From Zonotrichia leucophrys gambelii (Eukaryota; Chordata; Aves; Passeriformes; Passerellidae): 64,000 bases of DNA. The stretch spans positions 4,957,501 through 5,021,500 of the forward strand of contig NC_088179.1 in NCBI RefSeq assembly GCF_028769735.1, given 5' to 3'. Under the pieces are notes generated by a model. It had not been told where the DNA came from and did not search any database. It worked only from the letters and a program-made list of their open reading frames with translations. A program made the translations under genes and the position numbers. Below, piece by piece: positions 52,801 through 64,000 of the stretch. Every line of letters begins with the position of its first letter. Position 1 is the stretch's first letter.

Positions 52801-54560
52801 GGGAAAGAAAGCTGGGCTCACTTGAGGTTCCAAAATGCCTCAGTCCAGAGTCTTGTCAACATACCCTAGGAATGAACCTCCAAACCCAGGCTTTTGGGTG
52901 CTGAAGGGTAGAAATGGGTGCTGAAATACAGAGGCTGGATTTGGGAGAAAAGGAGATGTTTTCCTCATGAAGAAGGTAGGTACTTGAAGGGAGTGGAACA
53001 CCTTGGAAGGTGAATCCTCAGAGCAAGAGGGAGAACAGCTGATGAGAAAGTGCAGGATCTGAGGCCATAGTCTTGGCACACAGGAGTGGCTGCACATTCT
53101 CTCTCCAGCTCAAATCAACATGTGATGAACAGAGGTCTCCAAGGTCCAGTTCCTCCTGTTCAACTGCAGATGGATCCCAAAGGCCATGTGGCCTCTTTCA
53201 TGTTCTCAGACTTATTTCCACTACCTGTAGCAGATCTGTGATGCCCTGAGGTCCCTGTGCACTGATGGTGACTGCCTGAGATTCTGGCTTTGCTCCCAGA
53301 GCTAACCCCAACTTGGAGGTGTTCAGGGAGGGATTTTATGAGTAAAAATAAAATAGGCTGGTGCAATAACTTCTGAGAAAGACTAATTGTGACCCAGAGA
53401 TAGTGGAGGCTCATGTGGAAGCTCTACCAAGGCCATGAAACTCACCCCATTCCAGTACCTCCTTGCCAATAGCACCATAACAGAACCACTCCCCATAAGA
53501 AAAACCTGGCATTTGAGGCAGCTTCTCTTCTGGCAGAGCAGAGGTGTTTTTTATTCCACATGGGGAGAAATTTATATGCAAAATGATGGATACAATTGAT
53601 TCCCTGCCTTTAGGCATGTAGGGGAAGAGCTAAAAGACGTTGTGAGTGCAGAGGGAGGAAGATGTGGAGAGCTGAGGCCAAAATGAGACAGCACTGCAGG
53701 AGCAGGTTAACAGCATCTTTGTATCCCAAAGGCAGGGGAATTTGGGATCATTGCTGATGCAAGGAGACTCTAAAAAGGGAGCAGATTGACAGTGGAGAGC
53801 AGGATATGCTCCTTTGTGTGTATTTAAACTGCTGGCTCTAATGTCCTCGGATGGTCATCCCAGGTTTGTGCTGGGTCTTCTGGATAAATTCCTGGGCTAA
53901 CTTTGTGGGCTACTGTTCTGCTAAGCCAGGCCTGAGGGGATGACCTCTACTAGATCCCAACAGTATTCTGAGTGTCCCTCAAATCCCTTTTGTTTTGGAC
54001 CATAAAGGGGGAAATGCAGGGCATTCCCTGGAAAAGCCTTGTTCTGCCAGCCCTCTCCCTGACCCCACTCTTTGTATGCAGAACTTGCGGCTAGGAGCCC
54101 TTAATGTTTGTGCTGCTTCATCTTCCCAGGGTTTGGATCTGGCACGAGGGGCGTGAGCCATTTCCCAAGAGCCTCAAGCATTTGGGCAGCATTTCCATCC
54201 TCTGGCTGCCAAGGTTTTCCTGCTGCCTGTAGAAGCAGCAGCAGGAGCACTCCAGAAACGACAGAGATAGGAATGCTGCTGTTTGGAAGCAGCAGCACCG
54301 AGGGAAGAAACTGTCCTTCCCTTCATCCACAGAGTCAATCCTTGATCACCTCCTGTTTTTCATATGCTGGCGAAGGCAGGGAGCAGGGAGGGAAATCTCA
54401 TTAAAGACCTTGCTGTTGGGAATGGCTGGATAGCTCATTAGAGTGGGCAAAATGACTCGTTTCCTCTCTGCAGGTTTTTTTTCCCAGGAACTCCGTGGAG
54501 GGAAGGAGTTCATTTAAAAACAAATATTCACAGCAGCGTGCCTGCAGGACACACTGCTCC
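52801..54560. other. Intergenic, nothing recognised
   Basis: No exon or repeat family recognised in either strand. Confidence 0.35.
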
Positions 54561-55105
54561 AGCACGGGATTCAATCCCAGCACCCAGGGAAGAGCTCAGC
54601 ACTCCTTCTAAAAAGAAAAACCTCATTTAGGAGCATTTTTTTGGATGCTGCTTAATCTGCCACATCTCAGATTGTGGGGAAGGGTATTCCATGCTGGAAA
54701 AAGTGGGAAGCAAGAGGTGGAGTTGGGGGTGGCTGTCCTTTCCCAGCACAGGATTCAATCCCAGCAGCCAAGGAAGAGTTCAGCGCTCCTTCCCAAAAGG
54801 AAAACCTCATTTAGGAGCATTTTTTGTGTGCTGTTTGATCTGCCATGTCTCAGATTGTGGGGATGGGTCTCCCATGCTGTAAAAAGTGGGAAGCAAGAGG
54901 AGACGGAGGTGGAGTTGGGGGGTGGCTGTTCTTTAGCATGGGATTCAATGCCAGCACCCAGGGAAGAGCTCAGCTCTCCTTTCCAAAATTTTGGGTGCTG
55001 CTTGATCTGCCATGTCTCAGATTGTAGGAATGGGCCTCTCCTGCTGGAAAAAGTGAGAAATAAGAGGAAGGAGAGGTGGAGTTTGGGGTGGCTGTCCCTT
55101 CCCAG
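54561..55105 (+). repeat. Three tandem units of about 165-193 bp
   Basis: Units at about 54561-54743, 54744-54936 and 54937-55105. Each has 'gggattcaatcccagcaccc', 'aagagctcagc', 'ctcctt', 'gctgcttgatctgccatgtctcagattgt' and 'gctggaaaaagtgggaagcaagagg'. The third unit lost the 'aaacctcatttaggagcattttt' segment. Confidence 0.9.
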
Positions 55106-55219
55106 CACCCCACCCCATGCTCCGTGCACATTTGCGCACGCGGCCGCTGCCGTAGCGCCGTGCTCCTGCCAAGAGAAACTTGGGAAGGGGGGAGAGAGCC
55201 AGGCAGAGACAGCAAGCAC

Positions 55220-55700
55220 ACTTATCAAGTGGCTTGGACCGTAGCCGATTTGAAATATTACTAACCTTGCATTTTCAAATTTGATGCACAACAACCAAGA
55301 TGCTAATACTTTCCTTAGTTTAGAAAAAAAAATCCTTTCACCCATCTCTTCTAGCCGAAGATTAGGAGAGAAGCTTTAAGAAGATTTAAAAAAAAAAAAA
55401 ATCAACTTCTGAGCAGCGGAAAAAATGGTTTGTGATTCAGGGGCTCCGGGCAATTCATCATGGAAATTGGGTTTCTTAGCCGACATCATGTGAATCCTTT
55501 CGGCCCTGTCAACTTTTTAATACATTACATTGAGAATGTAAATCGTGTTGGTGAGGGGGAAAGAAGAGGGAAAAAAAAAAAAAAGGGAGAAAAAAGAGAG
55601 CTGCTTCATTTTGGGTTTAGAGGGGAGGCAGCTTGAGGCCTGTAATTCATATTAACTAAATAATAATACTAAAAAAACACCCCTCTCTAAATCTACAGAT
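55220..55700. promoter_or_regulatory. Candidate conserved non-coding region
   Basis: Directly after the tandem array and a short CpG cluster (55130-55165) comes repeat-free AT-rich sequence with 'gccgatttgaaatattacta', 'ttagccgacatcatgtgaatcc' and 'aatacattacattgagaatgtaaatcg'. It also has two long A-runs. Function is inferred only. Confidence 0.35.
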
Positions 55701-58055
55701 ATAGATATACACCTAGGGAGGGAGGGGGGAGGGAAGTGAACGAGACAGCCCAAAATTGAAACCATTTTATCCTTTTGAAGGGTGAGTATTTGAGAGGGGT
55801 TTGTTATGGATTTATTTTTATTTTCTTTATTTTTTTTATTTGGGTTTATTTTATCCCTTTCTCAGCTTGAGCTCATTCTTCCATCAAAGAGAAGAGCAAA
55901 ATGAATGTTTTGGAGGTGGAGGAAGATGGAGGAAACAGAAAAGGGAAAAGCTGCAGTAATATCTGGGATCTTTTTGGAGTTTGGTGGATTTTTTTTGCTC
56001 ACATCCAGGTGATTTGGATTAACTCTTTCATGGGAGGTGGAAGCTCATGCAATTTTTTTTTTTTACTTTTTAGAGAGTGTGAAAATAAAGCTCTGGTAGG
56101 GGAGTAGCAGATAGTGCTGTGAGATCCCTGAGACTGGGCTTCATGGAATTGCAAGCACGAACCTCTCGGTGCATTTACTCCCTGAAAATGTCCTTTGGGA
56201 GGTTCACTGTGAGCTAAATGCAGCACAAAGGCTACACATAAACCCCTGGATAGGGCTTAGCTGCTGCATGGGCTCCCAGCTGGCTGGGAGGTGGGGAAGC
56301 TTCACCAGGCATGTTCTTGTTATAGCTGGTGGCTTCTCCTGTGCCTTGAAATGCTTGAAATTAAAAAAGGGGAATTGATCACTGAGGAGAGGCAGGGAAA
56401 ACACAGTGTCTCCAGCCTTGCAGGGAAAATACCTTTATTTTTTCTCATTGGATGGTGCTACATGGAGTTTGAGACTTATTTAATACCATTCATAAAATAA
56501 TTCAGGCTGCAAAGGACTTCTGTGGTGCTGTACATGGGTGTCCTGCTCAGAGCTGGGCTGGCTCCTGCATCCCAAACCTCTCTGCTTAAGGCCAGCACAG
56601 GAAAAAAAACAGGAAAAGAAGTGGAAGGATGTGTCAGGAGGGATTATAACAAATAGGACAAGGAGTTGATTGGTTTCAACACAAATTCTGAGCATTGAAA
56701 TAATTGTATGAGAATAGAGTTATGAAGAAGGCTCCTTCAGTACCCTCAGTGAGGGGAAAATGGCTGGAAGTGGGAACTGTAGCTGGGGCACACCTATAAA
56801 AATCAGGGAGTCAAGCTTGTTTGGGCTGCTAAAGACTTCTTGGAAAGCATCTGAGTAGTTAAAACCGCCCTCAGAAAAGCCAGATGGACTCTCTCCCTCT
56901 GCAATGCTGCTGCCAGTTTTGGATGCCTGCCACAGGCAGAGGGTGCTGGGGAATGGAAAGGGCTGGAGCACGAGGGCCAAACTCGTGGCTGGGGGATCTG
57001 AGAGCGGCTTGGAGCTGATAACACAACGTGCTTTTGCCAGCAGTGTCTGCTCTGCAAAGTGACACCCAAATGGAGTGTTGGAGGAGTCACCAGTGTGGCA
57101 CAGGTGGCACTAGGCTGGGTGTGTCATCCCTTGGGGTTGGGTAGATCCAGCACACAAAAAAGTCTGTCCCCAGACTGCTGTGTGGGGAGGAGCTCCTTTA
57201 AAAGGGTCATTAGTGGCTATTTTGGGGAGGGTTAATGAGGTGATTCCAACACTTCATCCCTCTCCCTTTCTTTCCCAGCCATAACAGGAGGGACTGAGAA
57301 CTTCCCACCTCTCCCATGGGACAACTGGTTTATCACTGGTGCCTTCCTTGCTTGGCATGTGTGAAAGTCCTGAAAGAATGATGGTAAGCTGAAGTTCCCT
57401 TTACTTATTAACTTATTAACTGCAGTTGAACCATTTAAACAATAAATATAAACCCTGAATGCTTCTGTTAGGGTTAACAATCCCCAGTTTTATTCTTCTT
57501 TTGGCTGCTACTCCTCACTCCAGACTGACAGCAAACACTGATCCTGCCATTTTTCTGGAGACATTTGCAGGTGAATTTGTAGACACACACATGTGGACTG
57601 TGCAGTTATGCAAATCAAGGGGGTTGATGTTAATAATGCACAAGGAAAGAAGCTCGGTGTTATTTTTATGCATGGGAATATTTCTGTGTGTGACTTTGAA
57701 TTCCACAGTCAAGCAGTTGATGTCATCGATGTATTATTTAGTCTGAGGCTGGGTACAGCATTTCCAGAGGGGTTTTTGGGCCTGGTGTCCTTCAGAAATA
57801 ATTAATTTCCCTTTTTGCTGCTTCCAGGTCTGCACAGCTGCAGCTGGAAAACAGCCCTTCTCCTATCTTATTTCCATTTAGGCATTGCACCCATGGCCAG
57901 AACCTAATTGTGGATGTCTCCAATTCCTGCCAAGAGCCTGGTCTGCTTCAACTTCAAAAGGTTCTGGAAGGGTGAAACCAACACTCTTTGGGAGTAGACT
58001 CCAAAATACTGGAGTTCATTCATATGATGATGTCCAAGGACTTTTGAACCCACTT
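55701..58055. other. Intergenic, little recognised
   Basis: T-rich low-complexity at 55810-55860 and a weak CR1-like trace near 56500-56620 are the only repeats noticed. No exon supported. Confidence 0.35.
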
Positions 58056-58059
58056 CCCT

Positions 58060-58230
58060 GTGAGGGTGGGCAGGCCCTGGCACAGAGAAGCTGTGGCTGC
58101 CCCTGGATCCCTGAGAGTGTCCAAGGCCAGGGCTTGGAGCAAGCTGGGATAGTGGAAGGTGTCCCTGCCCGTGGCAGGGAATGGAATAGGATGAGCTGTA
58201 AGGTCCCTTCCAATCCAGGCCAGACTAGGA
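58060..58230 (+). mobile_element. CR1-type 3' fragment
   Basis: 'gtgagggtgggcaggccctggcacagagaagctgtggctgcccctggatccc' to 'gtaaggtcccttccaatcc'. Confidence 0.85.
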
Positions 58231-58639
58231 TTAAAATTCCATTGGTGGGGTCACCTCTGAGGGGCTGAAGAAAGGATTTCCCACCTTCCTTTGTGGGTCA
58301 GGAGGGACAAATCTCAAGCAAGGAGAGACCCTTATCCCCTGATGAGGGTTATGTGGGCAATTCCCTGTTCAAGCCTGGACACATCCTCCCCTCATTCTGC
58401 ACAACCTGGCTGCTTCTAACTTCAACACCTTCGATCCTACAGGAATCACCCTCAAGAGGAGCCTCCAGAGCCTTTGGAATGTGCACGCTCTCACCAATGA
58501 ATGTGCACATTCCCAAGTCCTTCTAGGAAAGCCTTAGACAGGTTACTTTTTTCTTTTTTTTCCCTCTGGTGCTTCAATCCTCAATTGCCACTTGCTGGGA
58601 TGGTGGGAATGAGTTGTTGAAGCTGTCAGGGCTGTGCAG

Positions 58640-59130
58640 CACATAATGAAGTGCACACACGTACATCTATACATTTATACGTGGGCAGGCTTATGTTGTG
58701 ATGCTGTAATACAGCTTAATTAGGACATCACTCAGGCATCTGGGACTATGCCTAAGCTGGAGATTTTTTTTATTTTGGTTTTCTCATTTAGGTTTTAGTC
58801 AGGTTCCCAAGTGAAATAAACAAAAGGCTAATTGCTTTTGGATTTTAATTACCACTGCAATACCTGGGTTTATTGTATGAATTGTGTTTTATAGGTGGTG
58901 AAAGGACACCGCCAGCCAGTGACAGATTCTCAGCTGACAACGGCTCTGTTCAAACCAAAGGAATTCTTTGCAGTGGGATCCAAAGGACAGCACATTCATT
59001 TGCTAAACTCCTAATTTTTTTGTTGTGGAATGTAACTTCAAGACTTGGCTGACTTTTAAACATGATATAATTAAGCACGCCTGAAAATGCAGTTACAAAA
59101 AAAAAAAAAAAAGAGACACAAAAGTAGAAG
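58640..59130. promoter_or_regulatory. Candidate conserved non-coding region
   Basis: Repeat-free AT-rich DNA with TAAT/ATTA cores ('acagcttaattaggac', 'aggctaattgcttttgg', 'ttttaattaccactgc') and a CpG-bearing centre ('gacaccgccagccagtgacag'). It ends at an 18-base A-run near 59098. Confidence 0.35.
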
Positions 59131-60107
59131 TACTTTATAATCCACAGTGTTAAGTCTCTTCAAAATTCCTTGGATAGTTACACTGCTGCTTTAGTCGGGG
59201 TGACACAGCACAGTCCTAATACCTAATCCCAAGTGACTCCTCACACAATGACTCAGTTACCAGAGCTGTTTGGCTCCTATCTGGTTATCTTTAATACCTT
59301 GATCCATACATCTTCTCTCTGTTTTGCCAGGAGGGTTATTCCACTGATTTTCAGGACTACAAAATAGGCAAATCCTCATTCTACATCTATTTATTAATCC
59401 TAAAAATATTTGACATCTTTTTTCAACCCGGTTGTATTTCCTTGTCCATGATGTCCTGATTGATCAATTGCAGAAAAAAAGGAAATTCTTCCTTGAACTG
59501 CTTTTAAATTTTATTTTGACAAGCTGGAAACTCCAGATTTCCATTTTCATTGATGGTCAAAGGAAGTAGCAGCAGTCAGATAACGTATTTCAAGTGTATT
59601 TATTTCAAATATGTCTATTTGGGAGTAATGTTGAGACTTACATAAATTTTTATATAACAAGCCTTGCACATCTCTAAACCCAAGTTGTTCTCACCTGAAC
59701 AACTTTGAGATTTCTCCTTCAGAGTGAAAAGAATAAGAGGTGAAGAGTGAATTCATAGTTGAATGAACCATCAGATCCTGAGAGCCCTTGGCAGAAGCTG
59801 AGTGTGGATTTGATGGAAATCCTGATTTTTTTGAACCTATGAGTGAGAGGTTTGCGGAAGGACAAAGCATCTTCTGTGTTGAGGCCTCTTTGGACGTGTC
59901 CCCACAGGTAAGCTAATTATAATTTTGGAAGGATTTAAGGTTCATCTGTAGGGAATTTGGTAAAAGGGCCATACAGATTTGAAGCACGGTGGTTGCTTTC
60001 AGCAGAAGTCTAAAAGAATGTCTTGTAAACAAAATTTTTGAAGTCATGGGATGTAACAATTTAAATTAAATTGTGTTTATTTGGAAGTCCTGTGCTGAAA
60101 GTATAAT

Positions 60108-60500
60108 GAGTCATAGAATTACTGGTTTGGGTTGCAAGGGCTCTTAAGCCCATCCAGTTCCACCCCTGCTATGGGCAGGGACACATCCCCACTATCCCAG
60201 GTTGCTCCAAGCCCTGTCCAACCTGGCCTTGGACACTTCCAGGGGCAGACACAGCTTCTGTGGGCACCCTGTGCCAGGGCCTCAGCACCCTCACAGGGAG
60301 GAATTCCTTCCCAATATCCATCTAACCCTGCCCTCTGGCAGTGTGCAGCCATTCCCCCTTGTCCTGGCACTCCATCCCTTGGAAATATTCTCTCTCCATG
60401 TTTCTTGTTGGCTCCTTCAGGCAGTGGGAGGCCATAATTAGGTCATCCTGAAGCTCCTCTTCTCCAGGCAGAACAATCCCAACTCTCCCAGCCTTTCACC
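60108..60500 (-). mobile_element. CR1-type LINE 3' part
   Basis: 'catagaattactggtttgggttgcaagggctcttaagcccatccagttccacccc' through 'cccaggttgctccaagccctgtccaacctggccttggac' to 'ctcctcttctccaggcagaacaatcccaactctcccagcc'. Confidence 0.9.
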
Positions 60501-60504
60501 TGGT

Positions 60505-63500
60505 TTTAGCTCAAGACTGGAGATGAGAGCACATTCAGGCCTGTTCATAGAAGGGTTTGCTCACACCACCGTGCAGCTCCAGCTGGTGCCTTTCTCTTTC
60601 AGCCCAGGGTTTTAACTCTTTCAGAGAGGCTGTAGAAATCTCCTTCATCTCTGTTGCCTTGACTGTTTGACCCAGAAAAGGGGACAAACCTTGCTTGTCC
60701 CAGTGTCCTGGGTTAGGGCTCCACATCAGAAGGAATTCCCCTAAAACAATTTAATAAAATTGTCCTGTAATTTAGAGAAAGAAAAAAATATCTGAATGGG
60801 AAGGCTGGGACCTCCTGGGTGACTGCTGTGGGCCTTTCTGGTTGGAGAGAAAAAAAAAGAGTTTATAGAATTCATCTAGGCTATATGAATTGGTAAAATG
60901 TATTGATTGATCCAAAATGACCCAAATCAAACAATGTACTTTTCAATGCCATCAAATGCAAGATCAAATAGCAAGAAAGATTAGGAAGCAATGATGGGCT
61001 CCAGGAGGTTATAATTTAGATATATATTTCTGAAAGGTGGCAGTGAATTAGAAGAGATTTTTGAATTTGAAGGGATTTTTTTGTCCTTCCTTTTGCTGTT
61101 CTCAGACATGGAGGGTATTGTAACACCTGGCAGAATGATTTGGAGCAAATAAGGGACATTATCTCCACGAATGGAGCTGGGGTGATCTTTGTTGGGAGGC
61201 AGGACTCAGACATGGTGTACACACACTATGAGGGGGCATAAGTCCATCAAAAGCTGTGGGTTCAGCAAACACCTGCAAATGAGATGGAGTGAGGGGACCA
61301 AAAGGAAGCTCTGGAGGGTAATTTGACTGTGGTATCTCAATGTCAACACCTGCACCAGGTGCTTGAAGCATCTTTGCTCTGAGGGACACAGCACTTCCCA
61401 CTGAACTCCTAGAACAGAGAGCTCCTAACAGGAGCACTTGGTGGGGCTGAAGTATGATAAATTCCCAAGGAAAATAAGATGCTGTCAGTGACAGCAATTA
61501 ACTACTGGAGCAGCCTCTCCTGAATCCCTCAGGACTGTTTGCCTCTTTATTCATGACAAAAGGGCTCTCTGAAAGGTTCCATCACATTCAGCCACTGCCA
61601 TGGAATAGGCTCCAACTCTCTAAGGAGGTGGAAATCCTTCTACTGCTACACTTGGGAGATGAAACTCTGTGATCCTCATGGCCAGCACAGCCTTCTCCAG
61701 GCTCACTCCAGGTAATGCATTCAGGCACAAACCCACGCTCCTCTTCACAAATGCCTTTGGCACAGCTGCTTCCCTGGAACCAGGAAGGAAAATCTCATGA
61801 AGCCACTGTGATCTAATGAAAAAGGATTTCCCAGTTCCTAGATTCACCAGAATTCCTGGGTACAAGATGCCCCTGTTGCATTTTAAAATAGGAATGACAC
61901 AAGTGGGCTGTAATGCCTGAGTGGCCCTGGGGTGCTTATTGGGGTTGGAAACTTGTGTCCAGCCAGGAGAAGATACATCCAGCCATGGGAAGTCATACTC
62001 TTCCAACACCTCTTTTACACTCACTGTGCCTCAGCTTGGCTTTGAGACAAGTGTTTTAAGTTCCTTTTGTAAAATTGGAGGGGGTTTCCTGCCTTTGGAA
62101 TGAATTCTGCTGAAGATAATAGAAGCAGATTTCACTTTCTGACCTTAATCCTTCAGTCTCTTCCTGGCAGCTGGAGCAGGTTGTGCCCAGGAGCTGGCAG
62201 AAGGAACCCTTGGCTGTGACAAAACAGCCAAGGTGTGAAAGGTGCCAAGGATGAGGCATCTATATATGATAACAACTTGTTAGTACTTTCTTTACAATTA
62301 TTTCATTCCCCTTTTCCCCTCTCTCATCTCTTCTTTTACATTTATTTTGCTTTTTCTCTTTCTGCTTCTCTCTCCCAGTCTTGTTTTCCCTTCCCTTTAT
62401 TCTGTCTTGCATGTATCAGCCTTTCCTGCCACAAATCAACCCTATTAGAAGCTCCAAAGGGATTCTTTCCAATGGCCTCTCTTTGTGAACTCTGCCTTTT
62501 TTTTCTTTTTAATCTGCAGTGTTCCACATTACATTGCCATTGATTTAATAGACCACCATGAATTTTACTGCCTGTCAAACAACAGCACAATTATTTTGAA
62601 TTCTATTGTGGCAGAGCTTGACACCCAGCTCTGGATCACCTTACACTTTTCACCTTTGCTAGAGTGCACTTGAAAATCCAGGATAATGGTATGTGTGTTT
62701 CCAGGATGGTATTTTGCAGCATTGTTTTAATTCAGCATTTTAGGGATTGAATGATTTGGAGATGATGGATAAGGATGGTCCCACTTACCTGATCTGGAAA
62801 TGACACATGGAATGTGGAAGTTATTACAGCGTTTTAAAAACCCCAAACCAATTCTGTTCTTCCCTCTCACTAATCTCAGCTCTGAATAAGTGAGATGGGA
62901 AGAAAACCTGTTAGTTCATTGGGCATGGGCTGATCCCAAAAGCTTCCCAAGCAGGATGCTGAGTCCTCTCTTGCTGGGCATTAATGCATTGCTCTGTGTG
63001 GAAAAAGGCTGGATCCATGTGCCTGGAGGCACATTCCCCATGGAGAGGCAAAAACTCTCTTTGAGTACTTTGAGAGCTGATGTTGGCACTCACCAGTGTC
63101 CAGCAGATTTCTGACATGGAATGAGTGGATTACAGCTGTATCCAAATAAAGAAAGGATTGGTTCATTCAGGATGAATCAACTCTTTGTACCCCTGTTTAA
63201 AGAGCTCTTTCTATCATCTTGCATGCCCAGGATAAATTGTTTTCCTGATGACAGGGATAACAGGTTTGGGTCTGTGTTGTCCCAGGGGCTGCACGTGCAG
63301 AAAAGCTCCAACTCTGACACTGAACATATTAAGGAATGATATCCTGTGAATATATTAAGGAATAGAAACAGGTTTGTTGGTGAAAGTTTGGACTCAGAAG
63401 ACTAAATTGCTTACCAAGGGCAAGAGTGAGTCTGAGTTGTGCCTTGGACCTGTTTCCAGTGTCCTGAAGTTTTATTCCCCGATGTTTTCCCATCCCTGCT

Positions 63501-64000
63501 GAACATGGTTCTTCCCACAGAGAAATGTTCTCCTTGGGATCTGAGGCAGATGGATTTGGAGTGTGAGTGATCACAGAAAGCTGTTTTTATAATCCAGATT
63601 GATGATGAGCTTTTCCTTTTACAGAACCCCCTTGTTCCTAGGAGATCTCCTGGTTGTGTTAAGGGTGTAATGTCAGTGTGTGAGGATGCTCATCCTTGCC
63701 CAGTCCTGAGCTAGGGCTTTGGGGGAGGTTTGCTCCACCTGTTCTTGCAGTGGAGAAGGTTTATTGTCTCCTCTCAGGAAGCTGGTGGATGATACACACA
63801 TCTCGCTGGTCTCCATCACACACAGGGCTCAAATTTGTTCTGTTGCAGACAAAATTTGTCCTGTTTTTAGTTCAGGGTGGGAAATTCATGGCCTGAATAA
63901 ATCTCCCAGGGAACTCATGCAAGATGTCATGGCTCTGCAGGGCATGTGCTGGGAACCTGGCAGAGCAGGCAGGTCTCTGTGCTTTATGGCCTGTGCAGAA
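60505..64000. other. Intergenic, nothing recognised
   Basis: No exon, RNA gene or known repeat could be supported. Pyrimidine-rich low-complexity sequence at 62290-62400. If synteny with mammals holds, DGKG would lie further right. Confidence 0.35.

Noticed and set aside
33000..64000. DGKG coding exons expected from mammalian synteny
   Set aside because: No EF-hand, C1 or DGK catalytic segment, nor the conserved N-terminus, could be recognised in any frame.

Overview
The window is vertebrate nuclear DNA, almost certainly from a bird and probably a passerine. The evidence is many 5'-truncated CR1-type LINE fragments, several solo LTRs of a style I associate with songbird genomes, short introns, and three multi-exon genes in the order DNAJB11 - TBCCD1 - CRYGS, which is the human 3q27 order read in reverse. 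All gene models were assembled by hand from splice sites, reading-frame phase and remembered human orthologues; no search was run.

Layout. 1-2.3 kb: no gene recognised. 2.65-14.56 kb: DNAJB11 (ERdj3, ER-lumen J-domain co-chaperone) on the minus strand, ten coding exons, 358 codons plus stop, with one good poly(A) signal. 14.56-14.94 kb: a 382-bp CpG-rich head-to-head promoter with six same-strand CCAAT boxes. 14.94-25.3 kb: TBCCD1 (centrosome/Golgi-positioning TBCC-domain protein) on the plus strand, six coding exons, 555 codons plus stop, plus a probable intron in the 3' UTR. Its introns hold a triplicated splice-acceptor region, an AT-rich array of about 270-bp units, and an LTR nested in an LTR nested in a CR1. 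26.8-32.94 kb: CRYGS (gamma-S crystallin) on the plus strand, three coding exons, 178 codons plus stop, with a TATA box and a near-perfect Maf element plus SOX-like site upstream. Its second exon is bracketed by two solo LTRs.

33-64 kb: no coding exon could be supported. In mammals the next gene in this direction is DGKG after a long gap, so this is probably the intergenic or regulatory interval. It contains a solo LTR (33145-33965, 6-bp target duplication) that carries a 45-bp minisatellite multiplying its own poly(A) signal, three more LTRs, many CR1 fragments, three minisatellites (41 bp, 37 bp and about 185 bp units), and several repeat-poor stretches that look like conserved non-coding or enhancer DNA, the best at 40.48-41.22 kb.

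The three genes do not form a pathway. DNAJB11 and TBCCD1 share a housekeeping promoter, while CRYGS is a lens gene with its own TATA promoter. I see no operon, CRISPR array, phage or other prokaryote-like system; the novelty here lies in structural features of introns, repeats and regulatory DNA.
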